Assembly (NCBI RefSeq): GCF_002077155.1 | Contig: NZ_CP015027.1 | Location: 434,001 to 498,000, forward strand | Length of the DNA: 64,000 bases | Reading direction: 5' to 3' | DNA from: Sporosarcina sp. P33 | GTDB taxonomy: Bacteria; Bacillota; Bacilli; Bacillales_A; Planococcaceae | In this document: in pieces, positions 1-9,153 of the stretch | How the letters are laid out: each line of letters begins with the position of its first letter | Numbering within the stretch: position 1 is the first letter of the stretch | Notes under the pieces: model-generated | What the model saw: the letters and a program-made list of their open reading frames with translations, nothing else | Told to the model about the DNA's origin: nothing | The model's database searches: none | Program-made: the position numbers and the translations under genes

Positions 1-2
1 TG

Positions 3-695
3 ACAGAAGAACAGGCGATGGAAATGCCGTATAATCCATTTGATTTAACAAAAGTCTGGTATAAAAAAGATTTCCCATTAATTGAAGTCGGCGAATTTGA
101 ATTAAACCGCAATCCTGAAAACTATTTTGCAGAAGTGGAGCAGGCCGCATTCACGCCGGCAGCTATCGTACCGGGGATCGGATTCTCTCCTGACAAAATG
201 CTGCAAGGACGTTTATTCTCTTACGGCGATGCACAGCGTTATCGTTTAGGCGTCAATCATCACCAAATTCCGGTCAACGCACCAAAATGTCCGTTCCATA
301 GTTTCCACCGTGACGGCGCAATGCGTGTAGACGGCAATTTGGGCGCTACGACACACTACGAGCCAAACAGCTACGGCGAATGGCAGGAACAGCCAGACTT
401 CAAAGAGCCGCCACTAAAAATACACGGCGACGCGGACAACTGGAACTTCCGTGAAGACGATGATGATTACTTTACACAGCCGGGTAAACTGTTCAATATA
501 CTCAGCAGTGATGAACAGCAGCGTCTGTTTGATAATACGGCACGTAATATGGGCGATGCACCAAGAGAAATCAAAATCAAACATATCCGCCACTGCTACC
601 TTGCTGATCCAAAATACGGTGAAGGCGTAGCGAAAGCACTGGATATCCCGATGGAAGAAGTAGATATTGAAAATACAACGACCATTATCGAATAA
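3..695 (+). CDS. katA: Catalase, C-terminal part (5' end outside window)
   Basis: This is the last 230 residues of a monofunctional haem catalase, which breaks hydrogen peroxide down to water and oxygen in the cytoplasm. The reading frame is open from the window edge, so the first ATG at position 18 is internal. The fragment holds the proximal haem-ligand motif of the family, [12 protein letters not shown], in which the tyrosine coordinates the iron, followed by the conserved HHQIPVN segment. The catalytic histidine and distal haem side lie upstream, off the window. The C-terminus resembles the small-subunit catalase KatA of Bacillus, with no added flavodoxin-like domain. A strong hairpin follows the stop codon. 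Regulation (PerR is usual) cannot be judged because the promoter is not present. Confidence 0.95.
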   Translation, partial: TEEQAMEMPYNPFDLTKVWYKKDFPLIEVGEFELNRNPENYFAEVEQAAFTPAAIVPGIGFSPDKMLQGRLFSYGDAQRYRLGVNHHQIPVNAPKCPFHSFHRDGAMRVDGNLGATTHYEPNSYGEWQEQPDFKEPPLKIHGDADNWNFREDDDDYFTQPGKLFNILSSDEQQRLFDNTARNMGDAPREIKIKHIRHCYLADPKYGEGVAKALDIPMEEVDIENTTTIIE

Positions 696-700
696 ACTCA

Positions 701-735
701 AAAGCCGCTTGGAAAATTTCCCAAGCGGCTTTTTC
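701..735. terminator. Bidirectional terminator between katA and the DUF368 gene
   Basis: A perfect stem of AAGCCGCTTGG type with a short AT loop is followed by a T-run on the plus strand and preceded by an A-run, so it can stop katA on the plus strand and the converging DUF368 gene on the minus strand. Confidence 0.85.
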
Positions 736-736
736 G

Positions 737-1552
737 TTATGCCTGATCCCCAACGGCATTCAATATGTTGGCAATGATCAATCCTAAAATAATCGCGATA
801 ATACTCATTACATACGGCGTGCCGCTTTCCGGGATTCCAGGAAAAATAACGAAAACGGAACCAAGAATCAGCCCGATGATGACGGCAAACATTCCCGTAC
901 GGAAATGTGACAGCAAATAGCGGATCACTTTACTGCTGACTACAAAACCAACTGCAATTCCTGCACCTGTTGCGATAATAATGGGGATATTAAAGTTAGA
1001 AATAGCGGTGATGACAGTTGTATACACCCCTAGCAGCAGCAATACAAATGACCCGCTGACACCCGGCAGCAGCATTGCCATACTGCCGGCCCATCCGGAA
1101 AAGAATAAGATAACAGCTGTTTTAGCCGTCAGATGCGTGATCGTAAGCGGGTCAGCCGGCTTAATGAAAACAGTCGAAGCTAAAGCAGCCGCCACTATGA
1201 GAATCAGCACAAAATGACGAAATGCAAAGTTCGTCCTTAATCCTGCCTGTTTGGATACAAACGGAATCACACCGATAATTAATCCTAAAAAGAAAAATTG
1301 TGTAGGTTCATGATAATGCTTCAGCAAATACGAAATGACTTTACTGAATAAAATAATCGTTGCCCCCATCCCGATCGCCAAGGGAATAAGGAAGCCAATG
1401 TGTTTCTTCCAGTCTTTACTGAAAAATCCGCTGATTGAACTGAGCAGCTGATCGTATATCCCTAAAATAAAAGCAATTGTTCCGCCACTTACGCCCGGGA
1501 TCAGATCACTGATTCCCATTAAAAAACCGCGATATAAATTTCTCCATTCCAT
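737..1552 (-). CDS. popT: DUF368 family membrane protein, probable undecaprenyl-phosphate translocase (PopT-like)
   Basis: A 271-residue polytopic membrane protein of the DUF368 family. Members (PopT) have been shown to return the carrier lipid undecaprenyl phosphate across the cytoplasmic membrane for reuse in cell-wall synthesis, in parallel with DedA-type UptA proteins. The sequence shows the duplicated family motif: PGVSGGT at about residues 19-25 and LPGVSGS at about 162-168, each followed by a hydrophobic helix, consistent with two related halves. Roughly eight or more membrane segments are visible. The start is supported by GGAGG ahead of the ATG. An extended -10 (TGATATACT, minus strand, near 1586-1594) lies about 35 bases upstream. 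It is monocistronic and converges with katA. The family assignment is firm; the substrate is inferred from characterised relatives. Confidence 0.85.
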   Translation of the reverse strand: MEWRNLYRGFLMGISDLIPGVSGGTIAFILGIYDQLLSSISGFFSKDWKKHIGFLIPLAIGMGATIILFSKVISYLLKHYHEPTQFFFLGLIIGVIPFVSKQAGLRTNFAFRHFVLILIVAAALASTVFIKPADPLTITHLTAKTAVILFFSGWAGSMAMLLPGVSGSFVLLLLGVYTTVITAISNFNIPIIIATGAGIAVGFVVSSKVIRYLLSHFRTGMFAVIIGLILGSVFVIFPGIPESGTPYVMSIIAIILGLIIANILNAVGDQA

Positions 1553-1585
1553 GCCTGTTGTTCCTCCAATGATTTCATTCCGTAT

Positions 1586-1594
1586 AGTATATCA
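1586..1594 (-). promoter_or_regulatory. Extended -10 promoter of the DUF368 gene
   Basis: The minus strand reads TG-A-TATACT, an extended -10 element, about 35 bases before the start codon. No convincing -35 is visible, which is common for extended -10 promoters. Confidence 0.5.
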
Positions 1595-1699
1595 CGCTGC
1601 CCTCTGCTGCTGACAGTGTATAACCTTTCCTTTTACTGCTTGCTCCATCTGTTTGAACAGTATATGAACAGCTCCATATAAATAGGACTGCGCAAAACA

Positions 1700-1738
1700 A
1701 AAGTTGTTCCATTGTTCGCTGAAACAATGAAACAACTT
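1700..1738 (-). terminator. Terminator of the pdaC-like gene
   Basis: A 16-base nearly perfect stem (AAGTTGTT-CATTGTT and its complement) with a six-base loop, followed on the minus strand by a T-rich tract, immediately after the deacetylase stop codon. Confidence 0.8.
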
Positions 1739-1742
1739 CACT

Positions 1743-3125
1743 TTAATAACTCTCTAATTCAGATACCGTCACAAATTTATATCCCTGTGATTTCAATGAT
1801 TCAAGTATAGCTTCCAGACCATCCGCTGTTGACTTATGAATGTCATGCATTAAGATGATACTGCCGTTTCTGCTGTCCTTTTGGACGTGTTCAAGCATTA
1901 ATTCGGGGTCATGGTGATCCCAATCCAGTGTATCGAGATTCCATAAGACGACAGGCAATTTTGTGCTCTCTCTCACCCGATTATCGACTGCGCCATAAGG
2001 CGGTCTGAAAACCGTGGCAGGTTTTCCTATCACTTCCCATATTATCTCTGATGTATCATGAACTTCCGATTGTAATTCATCATCCGTAACGTCAGTCAAT
2101 GATGGATGGTTCCAAGAGTGGTTACCGATTTCATGGCCTGCATCAGCTACTTCTTTCGCAATGGACGGATATAGATTAACACGATTACCGAGCATGAAGA
2201 AAGTTGCTTTAGCATCATATTTTTCGAGTATATTCAAGATTTTCATTGTATAGTTTGGATCTGGGCCATCGTCAAACGTCAAAGCAATCTTTTTATCTTT
2301 GTTCTCTTGCGTTGAAGATACTTGGAACTCTTTCGCTAAAAATGGGTTTAATTTTTCAAGCGGAATTTCCACTGTCGCAGGCCCCGCCTGTCTTTTCGTG
2401 AATTCACCCGTTCCGAAATACACTACCAATGCATCATCTGTTAAAGCAAAATTACGATAGTTTACCCACATCGGTTCAGTTGGCTGCCATACACTGTCTC
2501 TTATCAAATCGTCTTTAAGTGCAGGACTGTGATAAATTTCTTCGCGCACTACATGGGCTATCCGCTTCAATTTCTCCAAGTTCTGATCCGCTATATCACG
2601 CATCATTAGTTCCTTCCCTGTTTCCGGATTAATGTGGAATGTTTTGATCTCTGTATGGCTTTCTTTGTCTGCAAAATAGGTTGTGGCCTGCATGACAAAT
2701 GAATAATTTCCGGACAGATGCTGAAGTGTCTCAAAAGAAACAGCCAATTTAGTGACTTTGTGTTCGCTGTTCTGCACTTCGTCCGAATAACGCGTTTTTA
2801 CTTTTTCAATATGATCCATTACACGCTTATTGAATGTTTCATACTCTGTCTCAGGATATTCGATAATAAACGGACCTGCTGAATCATTTTGTTTTTCGGT
2901 TACGATTTTAATGCCAGGAAATGCAGATGTACTGGATTCCACTGACACTTCCTGTGTTGGTGCAGGTATGATTTCCTCTGTTGCGTGCTGCTCAGTTTCG
3001 GTACTTGCATTATTTTTCATGACGTTCACGATTAAGAATAGAGTGACCGCGGTCATCGTGATGATTGTAATTAACAATGCGCGATCAATCCATTGTGAAC
3101 GGCGTTTTTTATCTTTAACGTTCAT
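1743..3125 (-). CDS. pdaC: Membrane-anchored polysaccharide deacetylase, PdaC-like
   Basis: A 460-residue exported NodB-family deacetylase. An N-terminal signal anchor (about residues 16-36) is followed by a low-complexity linker, a DUF4163/DUF3298 (PdaC-type) domain (about 70-265) and a C-terminal NodB homology domain. Motif 1 is TFDDGPD (about 283-289), motif 2 is HEIGNHSWNH (331-340, two metal-binding histidines), motif 3 is RPPYG (374-378), motif 4 is NLDTLDW and motif 5 is LMHDIH. B. subtilis PdaC, with the same architecture and length, deacetylates N-acetylmuramic acid in peptidoglycan and lowers lysozyme sensitivity. The start has AAAGGAG seven bases upstream. It is a single-gene unit with its own promoter and terminator. 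The family is certain; muramic versus glucosamine specificity is inferred from the domain layout. Confidence 0.9.
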   Translation of the reverse strand: MNVKDKKRRSQWIDRALLITIITMTAVTLFLIVNVMKNNASTETEQHATEEIIPAPTQEVSVESSTSAFPGIKIVTEKQNDSAGPFIIEYPETEYETFNKRVMDHIEKVKTRYSDEVQNSEHKVTKLAVSFETLQHLSGNYSFVMQATTYFADKESHTEIKTFHINPETGKELMMRDIADQNLEKLKRIAHVVREEIYHSPALKDDLIRDSVWQPTEPMWVNYRNFALTDDALVVYFGTGEFTKRQAGPATVEIPLEKLNPFLAKEFQVSSTQENKDKKIALTFDDGPDPNYTMKILNILEKYDAKATFFMLGNRVNLYPSIAKEVADAGHEIGNHSWNHPSLTDVTDDELQSEVHDTSEIIWEVIGKPATVFRPPYGAVDNRVRESTKLPVVLWNLDTLDWDHHDPELMLEHVQKDSRNGSIILMHDIHKSTADGLEAILESLKSQGYKFVTVSELESY

Positions 3126-3279
3126 GGAAAGACTCCTTTAGTGCACACCGCTCTAATAGGCTCTGCACGTTTCACCATTCTTATGTCCTTTTGCCTTGTT
3201 TATGATATGCAATTTTCATGCCGCATATCTATCCATTCTGTGAATGGCTTCCCAAACAATGGACATTTTTCTATCTACT

Positions 3280-3307
3280 AGTATACAACAAAATCAAGCT
3301 TTCACAA
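3280..3307 (-). promoter_or_regulatory. SigA-type promoter of pdaC
   Basis: The minus strand carries TTGTGA, 16 bases, TATACT. This leaves an untranslated leader of about 145 bases before pdaC in which I see no clear structured element. Confidence 0.6.
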
Positions 3308-3511
3308 CAATATGGCCAACTCTTCCCTTCCCTTTTTTTCTTTAGGATGAATAAATACAGCACAGTTATCCTTTTCCGGTAAATGAAAATATGCTATACT
3401 ATTTTGGGCCCGAATTTTGCAACTTCGAGCTGAAGGGAATCATTTTCCTTTTGTACACACCGATCTCGGCTGTTGTCTACTGCAAAGATTAAACAGAAGG
3501 CGGTAATTTAC
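3308..3511 (+). promoter_or_regulatory. trhO upstream region: extended -10 and structured leader
   Basis: TGC-TATACT (3392-3400) is an extended -10 for trhO. The leader of about 105 bases that follows contains short self-complementary stretches (CTTCGAGCTGAAG; CCGATCTCGG) but no riboswitch class I recognise. The remainder of the gap back to the pdaC promoter is AT-rich and featureless. Confidence 0.4.
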
Positions 3512-4489
3512 ATGGAACAGAAGAACTATCGAGTATTATTGTTTTACAAATATGTCACGATTGAGGAGCCCGAAGAGTTCGCAGCTTCACACTTGGCATT
3601 TTGTAAAGAAACAGGATTAAAAGGACGAATTCTTGTGGGAGAAGAAGGTATTAACGGAACTTGTTCAGGTACGATTGAACAAACTGATGCCTACATGGAA
3701 CATATGAAAGCAGATCCCCGCTTCGCTGACATTTGGTTTAAGATTGACGAAACAGATGGACATGCCTTCAAAAAAATGCACGTTCGTCACCGTCCGGAAA
3801 TCGTCAACCTCAGCCTGGCTGAAGACGTGAATCCTTTGGAACTGACGGGCGAATATTTGGAGCCTGAACAGTTTTTACAGCAAATGCAAGAGGAGAATAC
3901 TGTCATATTAGACGCACGGAATGATTATGAATATGATTTAGGACATTTCCGGGGGGCAATTCGTCCGGATATTGAAAACTTCCGTGATCTTCCGCAATGG
4001 GTAACTGAAAACAAAGATAAGCTCGAAGGCAAGAAAATTTTGGCTTACTGCACAGGCGGTATTCGCTGTGAAAAATTCACAGGCTGGCTGAAGCGCGAAG
4101 GTTTTGAAGATGTGGCACATTTACACGGCGGAATTGTTTCGTACGGTAAAGATCCAAAAGCAAAAGGTCAGTTATGGGATGGCCAGTGCTACGTGTTTGA
4201 CGAGCGTATTGCGGTTCCCATCAACCAAGTGGAGCATGTAATCGTCGGCCGCGATCATTTCGACGGCACACCTTGTGAGCGTTATGTAAACTGCGCGAAT
4301 CCGGAGTGCAATGCGAAGATCTTATGTTCTGAAGAGAACGAGCACCTCTATATGCGCAGCTGTTCAGACGATTGCCGCACCCATCCCCGCAACCGCTATT
4401 TCGTTGAGCACGATATGACAGTTGCTGAGTATGATGAACGTCTTGCTAAAATTGAAGCGTTGCGTGAAAATGAAACCATTTCACAATAA
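3512..4489 (+). CDS. trhO: Oxygen-dependent tRNA uridine-34 hydroxylase, rhodanese family
   Basis: A 325-residue TrhO/YbfQ protein, which uses oxygen to make 5-hydroxyuridine at wobble position 34 of certain tRNAs, the first step toward 5-methoxyuridine in Gram-positive bacteria. It has an N-terminal ferredoxin-like domain (about 5-100), a central rhodanese domain with the catalytic loop [10 protein letters not shown] (about 180-190) and a C-terminal cysteine-rich segment (several CxxxC/CxxC pairs, about 250-295), typical of the long TrhO group. I chose the internal ATG because AGAAGGCGG lies just ahead of it; a longer frame begins 13 codons earlier without such a site. It is transcribed alone, with an extended -10 promoter and a downstream hairpin. 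Confidence 0.9.
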   Translation: MEQKNYRVLLFYKYVTIEEPEEFAASHLAFCKETGLKGRILVGEEGINGTCSGTIEQTDAYMEHMKADPRFADIWFKIDETDGHAFKKMHVRHRPEIVNLSLAEDVNPLELTGEYLEPEQFLQQMQEENTVILDARNDYEYDLGHFRGAIRPDIENFRDLPQWVTENKDKLEGKKILAYCTGGIRCEKFTGWLKREGFEDVAHLHGGIVSYGKDPKAKGQLWDGQCYVFDERIAVPINQVEHVIVGRDHFDGTPCERYVNCANPECNAKILCSEENEHLYMRSCSDDCRTHPRNRYFVEHDMTVAEYDERLAKIEALRENETISQ

Positions 4490-4490
4490 A

Positions 4491-4543
4491 ACAAGAGGAT
4501 GCTCTTTGAAGTGTACATCATACTTCAAAGGCATCCTTTTTCT
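4491..4543 (+). terminator. Terminator of trhO
   Basis: The inverted repeat AGGATGC-CTTTGAAGT pairs with its complement around a nine-base loop and is followed by TTTTT on the plus strand. It stands between converging trhO and pstB. Confidence 0.8.
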
Positions 4544-4578
4544 TGTGTTTTTAAGTGAATCGTATGGTTGACACCCGC

Positions 4579-5355
4579 TCACCCAAACTTCCCCGTAATA
4601 TAATCTTTCGTTTCAGGGAATGCCGGTGAAGTAAAAATGTTAGCTGCAGGACCATATTCTTTTACTTCTCCGTTAAGGAAAAATGCGGTGAAATCAGAAA
4701 TTCTGGCTGCCTGCTGCATATTATGCGTGACAATAATAATTGTGTACTGCTCTTTCAGCTTTTTGATCAACTCTTCAACTTTTCCGGTAGAGATCGGGTC
4801 TAATGCAGAGGTAGGTTCATCCATCAATAATATTTCAGGTTTAGTCGCAAGTGTCCTGGCAATAGTCAGCCGCTGCTGCTGTCCGCCTGACAGACCTCCG
4901 GCAGGTTTATCCAGCTGATCTTTCACCTCATCCCATAAAGCTGCAGCACGCAGATTCATTTCTACAATCTCATCCAGCACTTTTTTATTGTTCTCCCCTT
5001 GAATTCGCGGACCGTAGGCAATGTTTTCATAAATCGAAAAAGGAAAAACGGATGCATGCTGGAAGACCATCCCTACTTTCTTTCGCAGCTCGACGGGATC
5101 AATAGAAGAATCTAATATATTTTCCTCTCCAATCCAAACAGCTCCTTCTGCCCGTACTCCGGGAATTAGATCATTCATGCGGTTGATGATCCGTAAAAAG
5201 GTCGATTTGCCGCATCCAGACGGTCCAATGAGCGCTGTGATTTGTTTCTCTTCAAACTGGAGATTAATATTTTTCAGTGCATGATGGGAATCATAGTAGA
5301 ATTGCAGATTTTCCGTCTGAATCACTGACCGCTTCATCGTTTTCGTTTGCCTCAT
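4579..5355 (-). CDS. pstB: Phosphate ABC transporter ATP-binding protein (second PstB)
   Basis: A 258-residue ATPase that energises the PstCA phosphate channel from the cytoplasmic side. Visible are the Walker [10 protein letters not shown] (about 43-51), Q-loop, signature LSGGQQQR and Walker B LLMDEP followed by the H-loop THNM. AGGAGAG precedes the start at a good distance, so I kept the first ATG. It is the last gene of pstS-pstC-pstA-pstB-pstB, separated from the preceding pstB by about a dozen bases. Two PstB copies in tandem also occur in B. subtilis (pstBA, pstBB). It should share phosphate-starvation control from the Pho box ahead of pstS. Confidence 0.95.
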   Translation of the reverse strand: MRQTKTMKRSVIQTENLQFYYDSHHALKNINLQFEEKQITALIGPSGCGKSTFLRIINRMNDLIPGVRAEGAVWIGEENILDSSIDPVELRKKVGMVFQHASVFPFSIYENIAYGPRIQGENNKKVLDEIVEMNLRAAALWDEVKDQLDKPAGGLSGGQQQRLTIARTLATKPEILLMDEPTSALDPISTGKVEELIKKLKEQYTIIIVTHNMQQAARISDFTAFFLNGEVKEYGPAANIFTSPAFPETKDYITGKFG

Positions 5356-5367
5356 AACAGCTCTCTC

Positions 5368-6198
5368 CTATCCGATTCGTCCATTTATATAATGGGAAGT
5401 TTGTTCATAATGCGGATGATTAAATATCTGTTCGGTCTGTCCATGTTCAATCACACGCCCCATATAAAAGTACGCCGTTTCATCCGAAATCCTTGCTGCC
5501 TGCTGCATATTATGAGTCACGATGATAATTGTATAGTCTTTTTTCAATTGGGATATCAATTCCTCAATTTTTGCTGTAGATACTGGATCGAGTGCGGACG
5601 CAGGTTCGTCCAATAATAATACGCTCGGTTTCATTGCAAGCGCTCTTGCGATACAAAGGCGCTGTTGCTGACCGCCTGATAAACGCAAGGCGGATGTATG
5701 TAAATGATCTTTCACTTCGTCCCATAGAGCGGCTTTCTTCAAGCTATCTTCCACAATCTCATCCAGTTCCGACTGTTTTTTCACACCATGCCGCATAGGC
5801 CCAGATGCCACATTCTTAAATATGGATTTGGCGAACGGCACCGGCCGCTGAAATACCATGCCAATCTGTTTGCGGACTTCAAGTAAGTTGACATACGGAG
5901 AATGAAGTTCTGCGCCTTCATAATAAATTTCCCCTTCTGTACGGCAATCATCAATGCCTTCGTTCATCCGATTAATAGAACGTAAAAATGTTGATTTTCC
6001 ACATCCCGATGGACCGATCAACGCAGTCACGGATTGTTTAGGAAATATCAGACTCACTTGATCGACAGCGCGATGTTTACCATAATAGACGGACAGCTTA
6101 TTTGTTTGAAGTACAGAACTGAATTGAATATTTGGACTGTCCGCTGCTTTCGACGGGTTGGTTTTCATTCCGGCTGGCTGTAAAGCAACTGATTGCAT
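5368..6198 (-). CDS. pstB: Phosphate ABC transporter ATP-binding protein (first PstB)
   Basis: A 276-residue PstB ATPase, paralogous to the gene that follows it. It carries Walker [10 protein letters not shown], signature [15 protein letters not shown] and Walker B LLLDEP, with a roughly 30-residue N-terminal extension before the ATPase core. The start is set at the ATG with AGGAGG six bases upstream. A longer frame begins with a GTG inside the end of pstA and would place the ribosome binding site within the coding sequence. The operon position between pstA and the second pstB means the two ATPases may form a heterodimer or act alternatively; the sequence does not decide which. Confidence 0.95.
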   Translation of the reverse strand: MQSVALQPAGMKTNPSKAADSPNIQFSSVLQTNKLSVYYGKHRAVDQVSLIFPKQSVTALIGPSGCGKSTFLRSINRMNEGIDDCRTEGEIYYEGAELHSPYVNLLEVRKQIGMVFQRPVPFAKSIFKNVASGPMRHGVKKQSELDEIVEDSLKKAALWDEVKDHLHTSALRLSGGQQQRLCIARALAMKPSVLLLDEPASALDPVSTAKIEELISQLKKDYTIIIVTHNMQQAARISDETAYFYMGRVIEHGQTEQIFNHPHYEQTSHYINGRIG

Positions 6199-6211
6199 GG
6201 GAATCCTCCTC

Positions 6212-7096
6212 TTAATTTGCACTCATTTTTTTACACAATAAACTTCCGATAATACGTGATGTGATATTAAAAAATAAAATCGAAATGATCAGCAAAGCTG
6301 CTGCACCATCAGAGACAGCAGCTGCATCCGGCATAATACCTTCTCCATTAATCTTCCAAATATGAACAGCCATCGTTTCAGCCGGTCTGAATGGATTCAG
6401 TGGAGAAGTTGCAGACAGCGGATTCCAATTGGTGAAGTCTATAATCGGTGTACTCATTCCGGCTGTATAAATCAGTGCAGCCGCTTCACCAAATACACGG
6501 CCAGATGCCAGAATAACACCCGTTACGATACCAGGCAGAGCGGCAGGAAGTACGATTGTCGTAATCGTTTCCCAACTTGAAAAACCGAGCGCCCAGCCTG
6601 CCTCGCGCTGTGATTTCGGCACGTTAGTAATCGACTGTTCCACAACCCGAACAAGTAATGGCAGATTAAATACCGATAGTGTAAAGGCACCTGATAAAAT
6701 CGAAAAACCCCAGTCCATATACAAAACGAAAAATAGAAAGCCGAACAATCCTACGACTATGGAAGGCAGAGAAGACAGCACTTCAATCAGTACACGAATA
6801 CAGCGGATTGTCCAATGATCTTTCGCATATTCCGCTAAATAAATCCCCGCACCGATAGCAATCGGTATAGAAATCATCAGTGTCAATACAAGTAAATAAA
6901 AGGAATTGAACAGCTGAGGCCCCACTCCCCCGCCTTCTTTAAAAACTTGTGGAGGAGAGGTAATGAACTGCCAGCTAAGCTGCGGAATCCCTCTTACAAA
7001 AACAAATCCGAGCAGCCCGGCTAAAATGGTGATAATGATGCCCACTATACAATATAACCCTGCCGTTGCCAGTTGATCTTTCATCTTGGCGGACAT
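6212..7096 (-). CDS. pstA: Phosphate ABC transporter permease PstA
   Basis: A 294-residue integral membrane permease with six predicted transmembrane helices and the binding-protein-dependent transport signature EAGWALGFSSWETI in the cytoplasmic loop that contacts PstB. With PstC it forms the channel for inorganic phosphate delivered by PstS. Its ATG overlaps the stop codon of pstC by one base (TAATG), which suggests translational coupling and equal production of the two permeases. The stop codon lies close to the pstB start. The length is normal for the family. Confidence 0.95.
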   Translation of the reverse strand: MSAKMKDQLATAGLYCIVGIIITILAGLLGFVFVRGIPQLSWQFITSPPQVFKEGGGVGPQLFNSFYLLVLTLMISIPIAIGAGIYLAEYAKDHWTIRCIRVLIEVLSSLPSIVVGLFGFLFFVLYMDWGFSILSGAFTLSVFNLPLLVRVVEQSITNVPKSQREAGWALGFSSWETITTIVLPAALPGIVTGVILASGRVFGEAAALIYTAGMSTPIIDFTNWNPLSATSPLNPFRPAETMAVHIWKINGEGIMPDAAAVSDGAAALLIISILFFNITSRIIGSLLCKKMSAN

Positions 7097-8028
7097 TATC
7101 GCACTCTCCCCTTTCCAGCCACTCGGACAGTGATTGTAAAAATTAGGGACATGATTAACAGCACAAGCGCTAAGGACCAGAGTGCATTATTTTCCACTTG
7201 TCCCATAACGGTATAGCCCATTCCCATCGTTAAGATACTCGTTACAGTAGATGCTGGTTCAAACAGTGAATGCGGAATCACAGAGGCGTTCCCAATGACC
7301 ATCTGTACAGCCAGTGCTTCGCCGAATGCGCGGGCCATACCAAAAATTACGGCCATCATCAGACCAGGCTTCGCTGTTTTTAATACGACTTTGCAGATCA
7401 TTTGCCACCTGGTTGAGCCCAGTGCCAACGATGCTTCCCGTAACGAGCGGGGAACCGACTGAATAGCATCCAGCGCCAGACTCGTGACTGTCGGTAAAAT
7501 CATGACAGACAACACAATAGTGCCCGCTGCAATTCCGAAGCCGCTGCCTGGAAACATATTACGTAAAAATGGAACAACCGCGCTTAATCCTATAAATCCA
7601 TAGACAACAGAAGGAATTCCTACTAACAGCTCAATCACCGGCTGCATAATTCTTTTTCCGCCACGGGGTGCAATCTCGCTCATAAATATTGCAGCGCCGA
7701 TCGCAAGTGGTCCCGAAATCAGAGCAGACAGTCCAGTGACAGCCAGTGAACCTAATAAAAATGGCAGCGCCCCAATAATGGGCTTACCGAAGGAATTTAC
7801 TTCCGCCGGGTTCCAAGCTGTGCCAGTAAAAAAATCTTTCACACTGCCGTCATTTGTAATGAATGTTGCCAGTCCTTTTGAAAACACCAGAAACAGTATT
7901 GCTGCTGTGATGGCTGCCGTAAGGGCAACAGAGAGGAATGTTATCCATTTGCCTATTCGTCCCGTGCGTATTTTACCGCTTTTTTTATATAATGGATGTT
8001 CCATCTCTTTCATCATTTTAGCCATCAT
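7096..8028 (-). CDS. pstC: Phosphate ABC transporter permease PstC
   Basis: A 310-residue permease with six predicted membrane helices and the cytoplasmic signature REASLALGSTRWQM. It forms the phosphate channel together with PstA. The chosen start is the ATG after AAAGGAG with a five-base spacer; a TTG five codons earlier would include that site in the gene and is unlikely. The first thirty residues are charged and cytoplasmic, as in other Bacillales PstC proteins. It is the second gene of the operon, about 40 bases after pstS. Confidence 0.95.
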   Translation of the reverse strand: MMAKMMKEMEHPLYKKSGKIRTGRIGKWITFLSVALTAAITAAILFLVFSKGLATFITNDGSVKDFFTGTAWNPAEVNSFGKPIIGALPFLLGSLAVTGLSALISGPLAIGAAIFMSEIAPRGGKRIMQPVIELLVGIPSVVYGFIGLSAVVPFLRNMFPGSGFGIAAGTIVLSVMILPTVTSLALDAIQSVPRSLREASLALGSTRWQMICKVVLKTAKPGLMMAVIFGMARAFGEALAVQMVIGNASVIPHSLFEPASTVTSILTMGMGYTVMGQVENNALWSLALVLLIMSLIFTITVRVAGKGRVR

Positions 8029-8068
8029 CTGCACTCCTTTCAAACTCGCAGAAATTGATTGGATATGA

Positions 8069-8965
8069 TCATTTTTTCATGATTGATCCTTCCGCATCCC
8101 GTTCCACCTTCATACCTGTTACTGGCAAGTAATCCATTTCAACAAGCAATGTTTCCTGTATTTCATCTGACAGTATATAGTCAATCAATTCTTTAGCCAG
8201 GCCTGTTGCTTCGCCATTTGTATACATATGCTGATACGCCCATATTTCCCATTCGTTCGATTCGACATTTTTACGGTTAGGTGTCACACCGTTAACTTGC
8301 AGAGCTGTGGTTGTTTCGTCGAAATAGGAGAATGCTAAGTAGCTGATCGCCCCCGGTGTCTCACTGACAATCTTGCGTACCGTGCCAGATGAATCTCGCT
8401 CCTGCGCATCGATTGGTTCTTTCCCCTGCAAAGCAAATGCTTCAAAAGTTGCGCGTGTCCCGGACCCTTTTGCACGATTGATGACAATGATTTCCTGATC
8501 AATTCCGCCAAGCTCTTTCCAGTTTTTAATTTTTCCTGTAAAGATACCAATTAATTCTTCAGTTGTGATATCATCTACTCCCGTCTCTGGATGACTTACA
8601 GGTCCCATACCCACAACAGCAACTTTGTGGTCCACTAAACTTCCGGCATCCACACCTTCTTTTTCTTCAGCGAAAATGTCTGAGTTCCCGATATCCACTG
8701 CGTCTTCGCTGATCTTACTTAATCCAGTGCCGCTGCCGCCGCCTTGTACGCTGATCACTGAACCTGGATTCTCTTTCGTATATTGTTGGGCAGCAGCTTC
8801 GACCAATGGCTGCATTGCACTTGAACCTACTGCCATGATCGGCTCTGCGGCCTGACTCGTTTCTTCTTTCTCACTTTCATCTGCATTCGTACTGCTGCAA
8901 GCTGCAATCACCCCTGCAGATAGTAAAGCAAATGCCAATAAAGTAATACGTTTACGCTTTTTCAT
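8069..8965 (-). CDS. pstS: Phosphate-binding lipoprotein PstS
   Basis: A 298-residue extracellular solute-binding lipoprotein that captures inorganic phosphate and hands it to PstCA. A lysine/arginine-rich signal peptide ends in the lipobox VIAAC at about residues 20-24, where lipidation and cleavage are expected, followed by a short acidic linker. The phosphate-binding loops GSGTG and RAKGSGTRATFEAF are present. The start is the ATG preceded by AGGGGG; a GTG one codon earlier is too close to that site. It is first in the operon and lies directly downstream of a promoter with a Pho box, so induction under phosphate limitation by a PhoP-type regulator is expected. Confidence 0.95.
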   Translation of the reverse strand: MKKRKRITLLAFALLSAGVIAACSSTNADESEKEETSQAAEPIMAVGSSAMQPLVEAAAQQYTKENPGSVISVQGGGSGTGLSKISEDAVDIGNSDIFAEEKEGVDAGSLVDHKVAVVGMGPVSHPETGVDDITTEELIGIFTGKIKNWKELGGIDQEIIVINRAKGSGTRATFEAFALQGKEPIDAQERDSSGTVRKIVSETPGAISYLAFSYFDETTTALQVNGVTPNRKNVESNEWEIWAYQHMYTNGEATGLAKELIDYILSDEIQETLLVEMDYLPVTGMKVERDAEGSIMKK

Positions 8966-9022
8966 CACTGCGCCCCCTAGGTTTTCTATTTTTAGTAGTA
9001 ACTCTCGTCCTCTTGCTCCTTT

Positions 9023-9087
9023 ACTATAATCAATGAATATTAAGGGCTGATAGAGGAAACGTAAAGGTTATGTAAAGAAGGTGTATA
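9023..9087 (-). promoter_or_regulatory. Pho box and -10 element of the pst operon
   Basis: On the minus strand four hexamers are spaced exactly 11 bases apart: TATACA, TTTACA, TTTACG and TCTATC (9082-9087, 9071-9076, 9060-9065, 9049-9054). This matches the PhoP-box architecture of TT(A/C/T)ACA repeats separated by about five bases. A TATAGT -10 (9023-9028) lies about 20 bases downstream, with no -35 hexamer, as expected for an activator-dependent promoter. Confidence 0.8.
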
Positions 9088-9137
9088 GAAAAAAGGCTGC
9101 CGATCGGATCCGTTATTGGATTCGTCTGCAGCCGTAG
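9088..9137 (-). terminator. Terminator of the lone response-regulator gene
   Basis: The minus strand forms a long imperfect hairpin closed by GGCTGC/GCAGCC and ends in TTTTTT. The T-run directly abuts the first Pho-box hexamer of pstS. Confidence 0.75.
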
Positions 9138-9153
9138 TATGTATTCGGTGTAT

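Noticed and set aside
414-701. Antisense open frames across the window (for example opposite katA, thrS, pyk, polA)
   Set aside because: They lie wholly inside well-conserved genes, lack ribosome binding sites and show no recognisable protein features.
3126-3275. TGAAAC in the pdaC leader as a fourth sigma-W promoter
   Set aside because: Eighteen bases later the sequence is CGGT, not CGTA, and a good SigA promoter exists further upstream.
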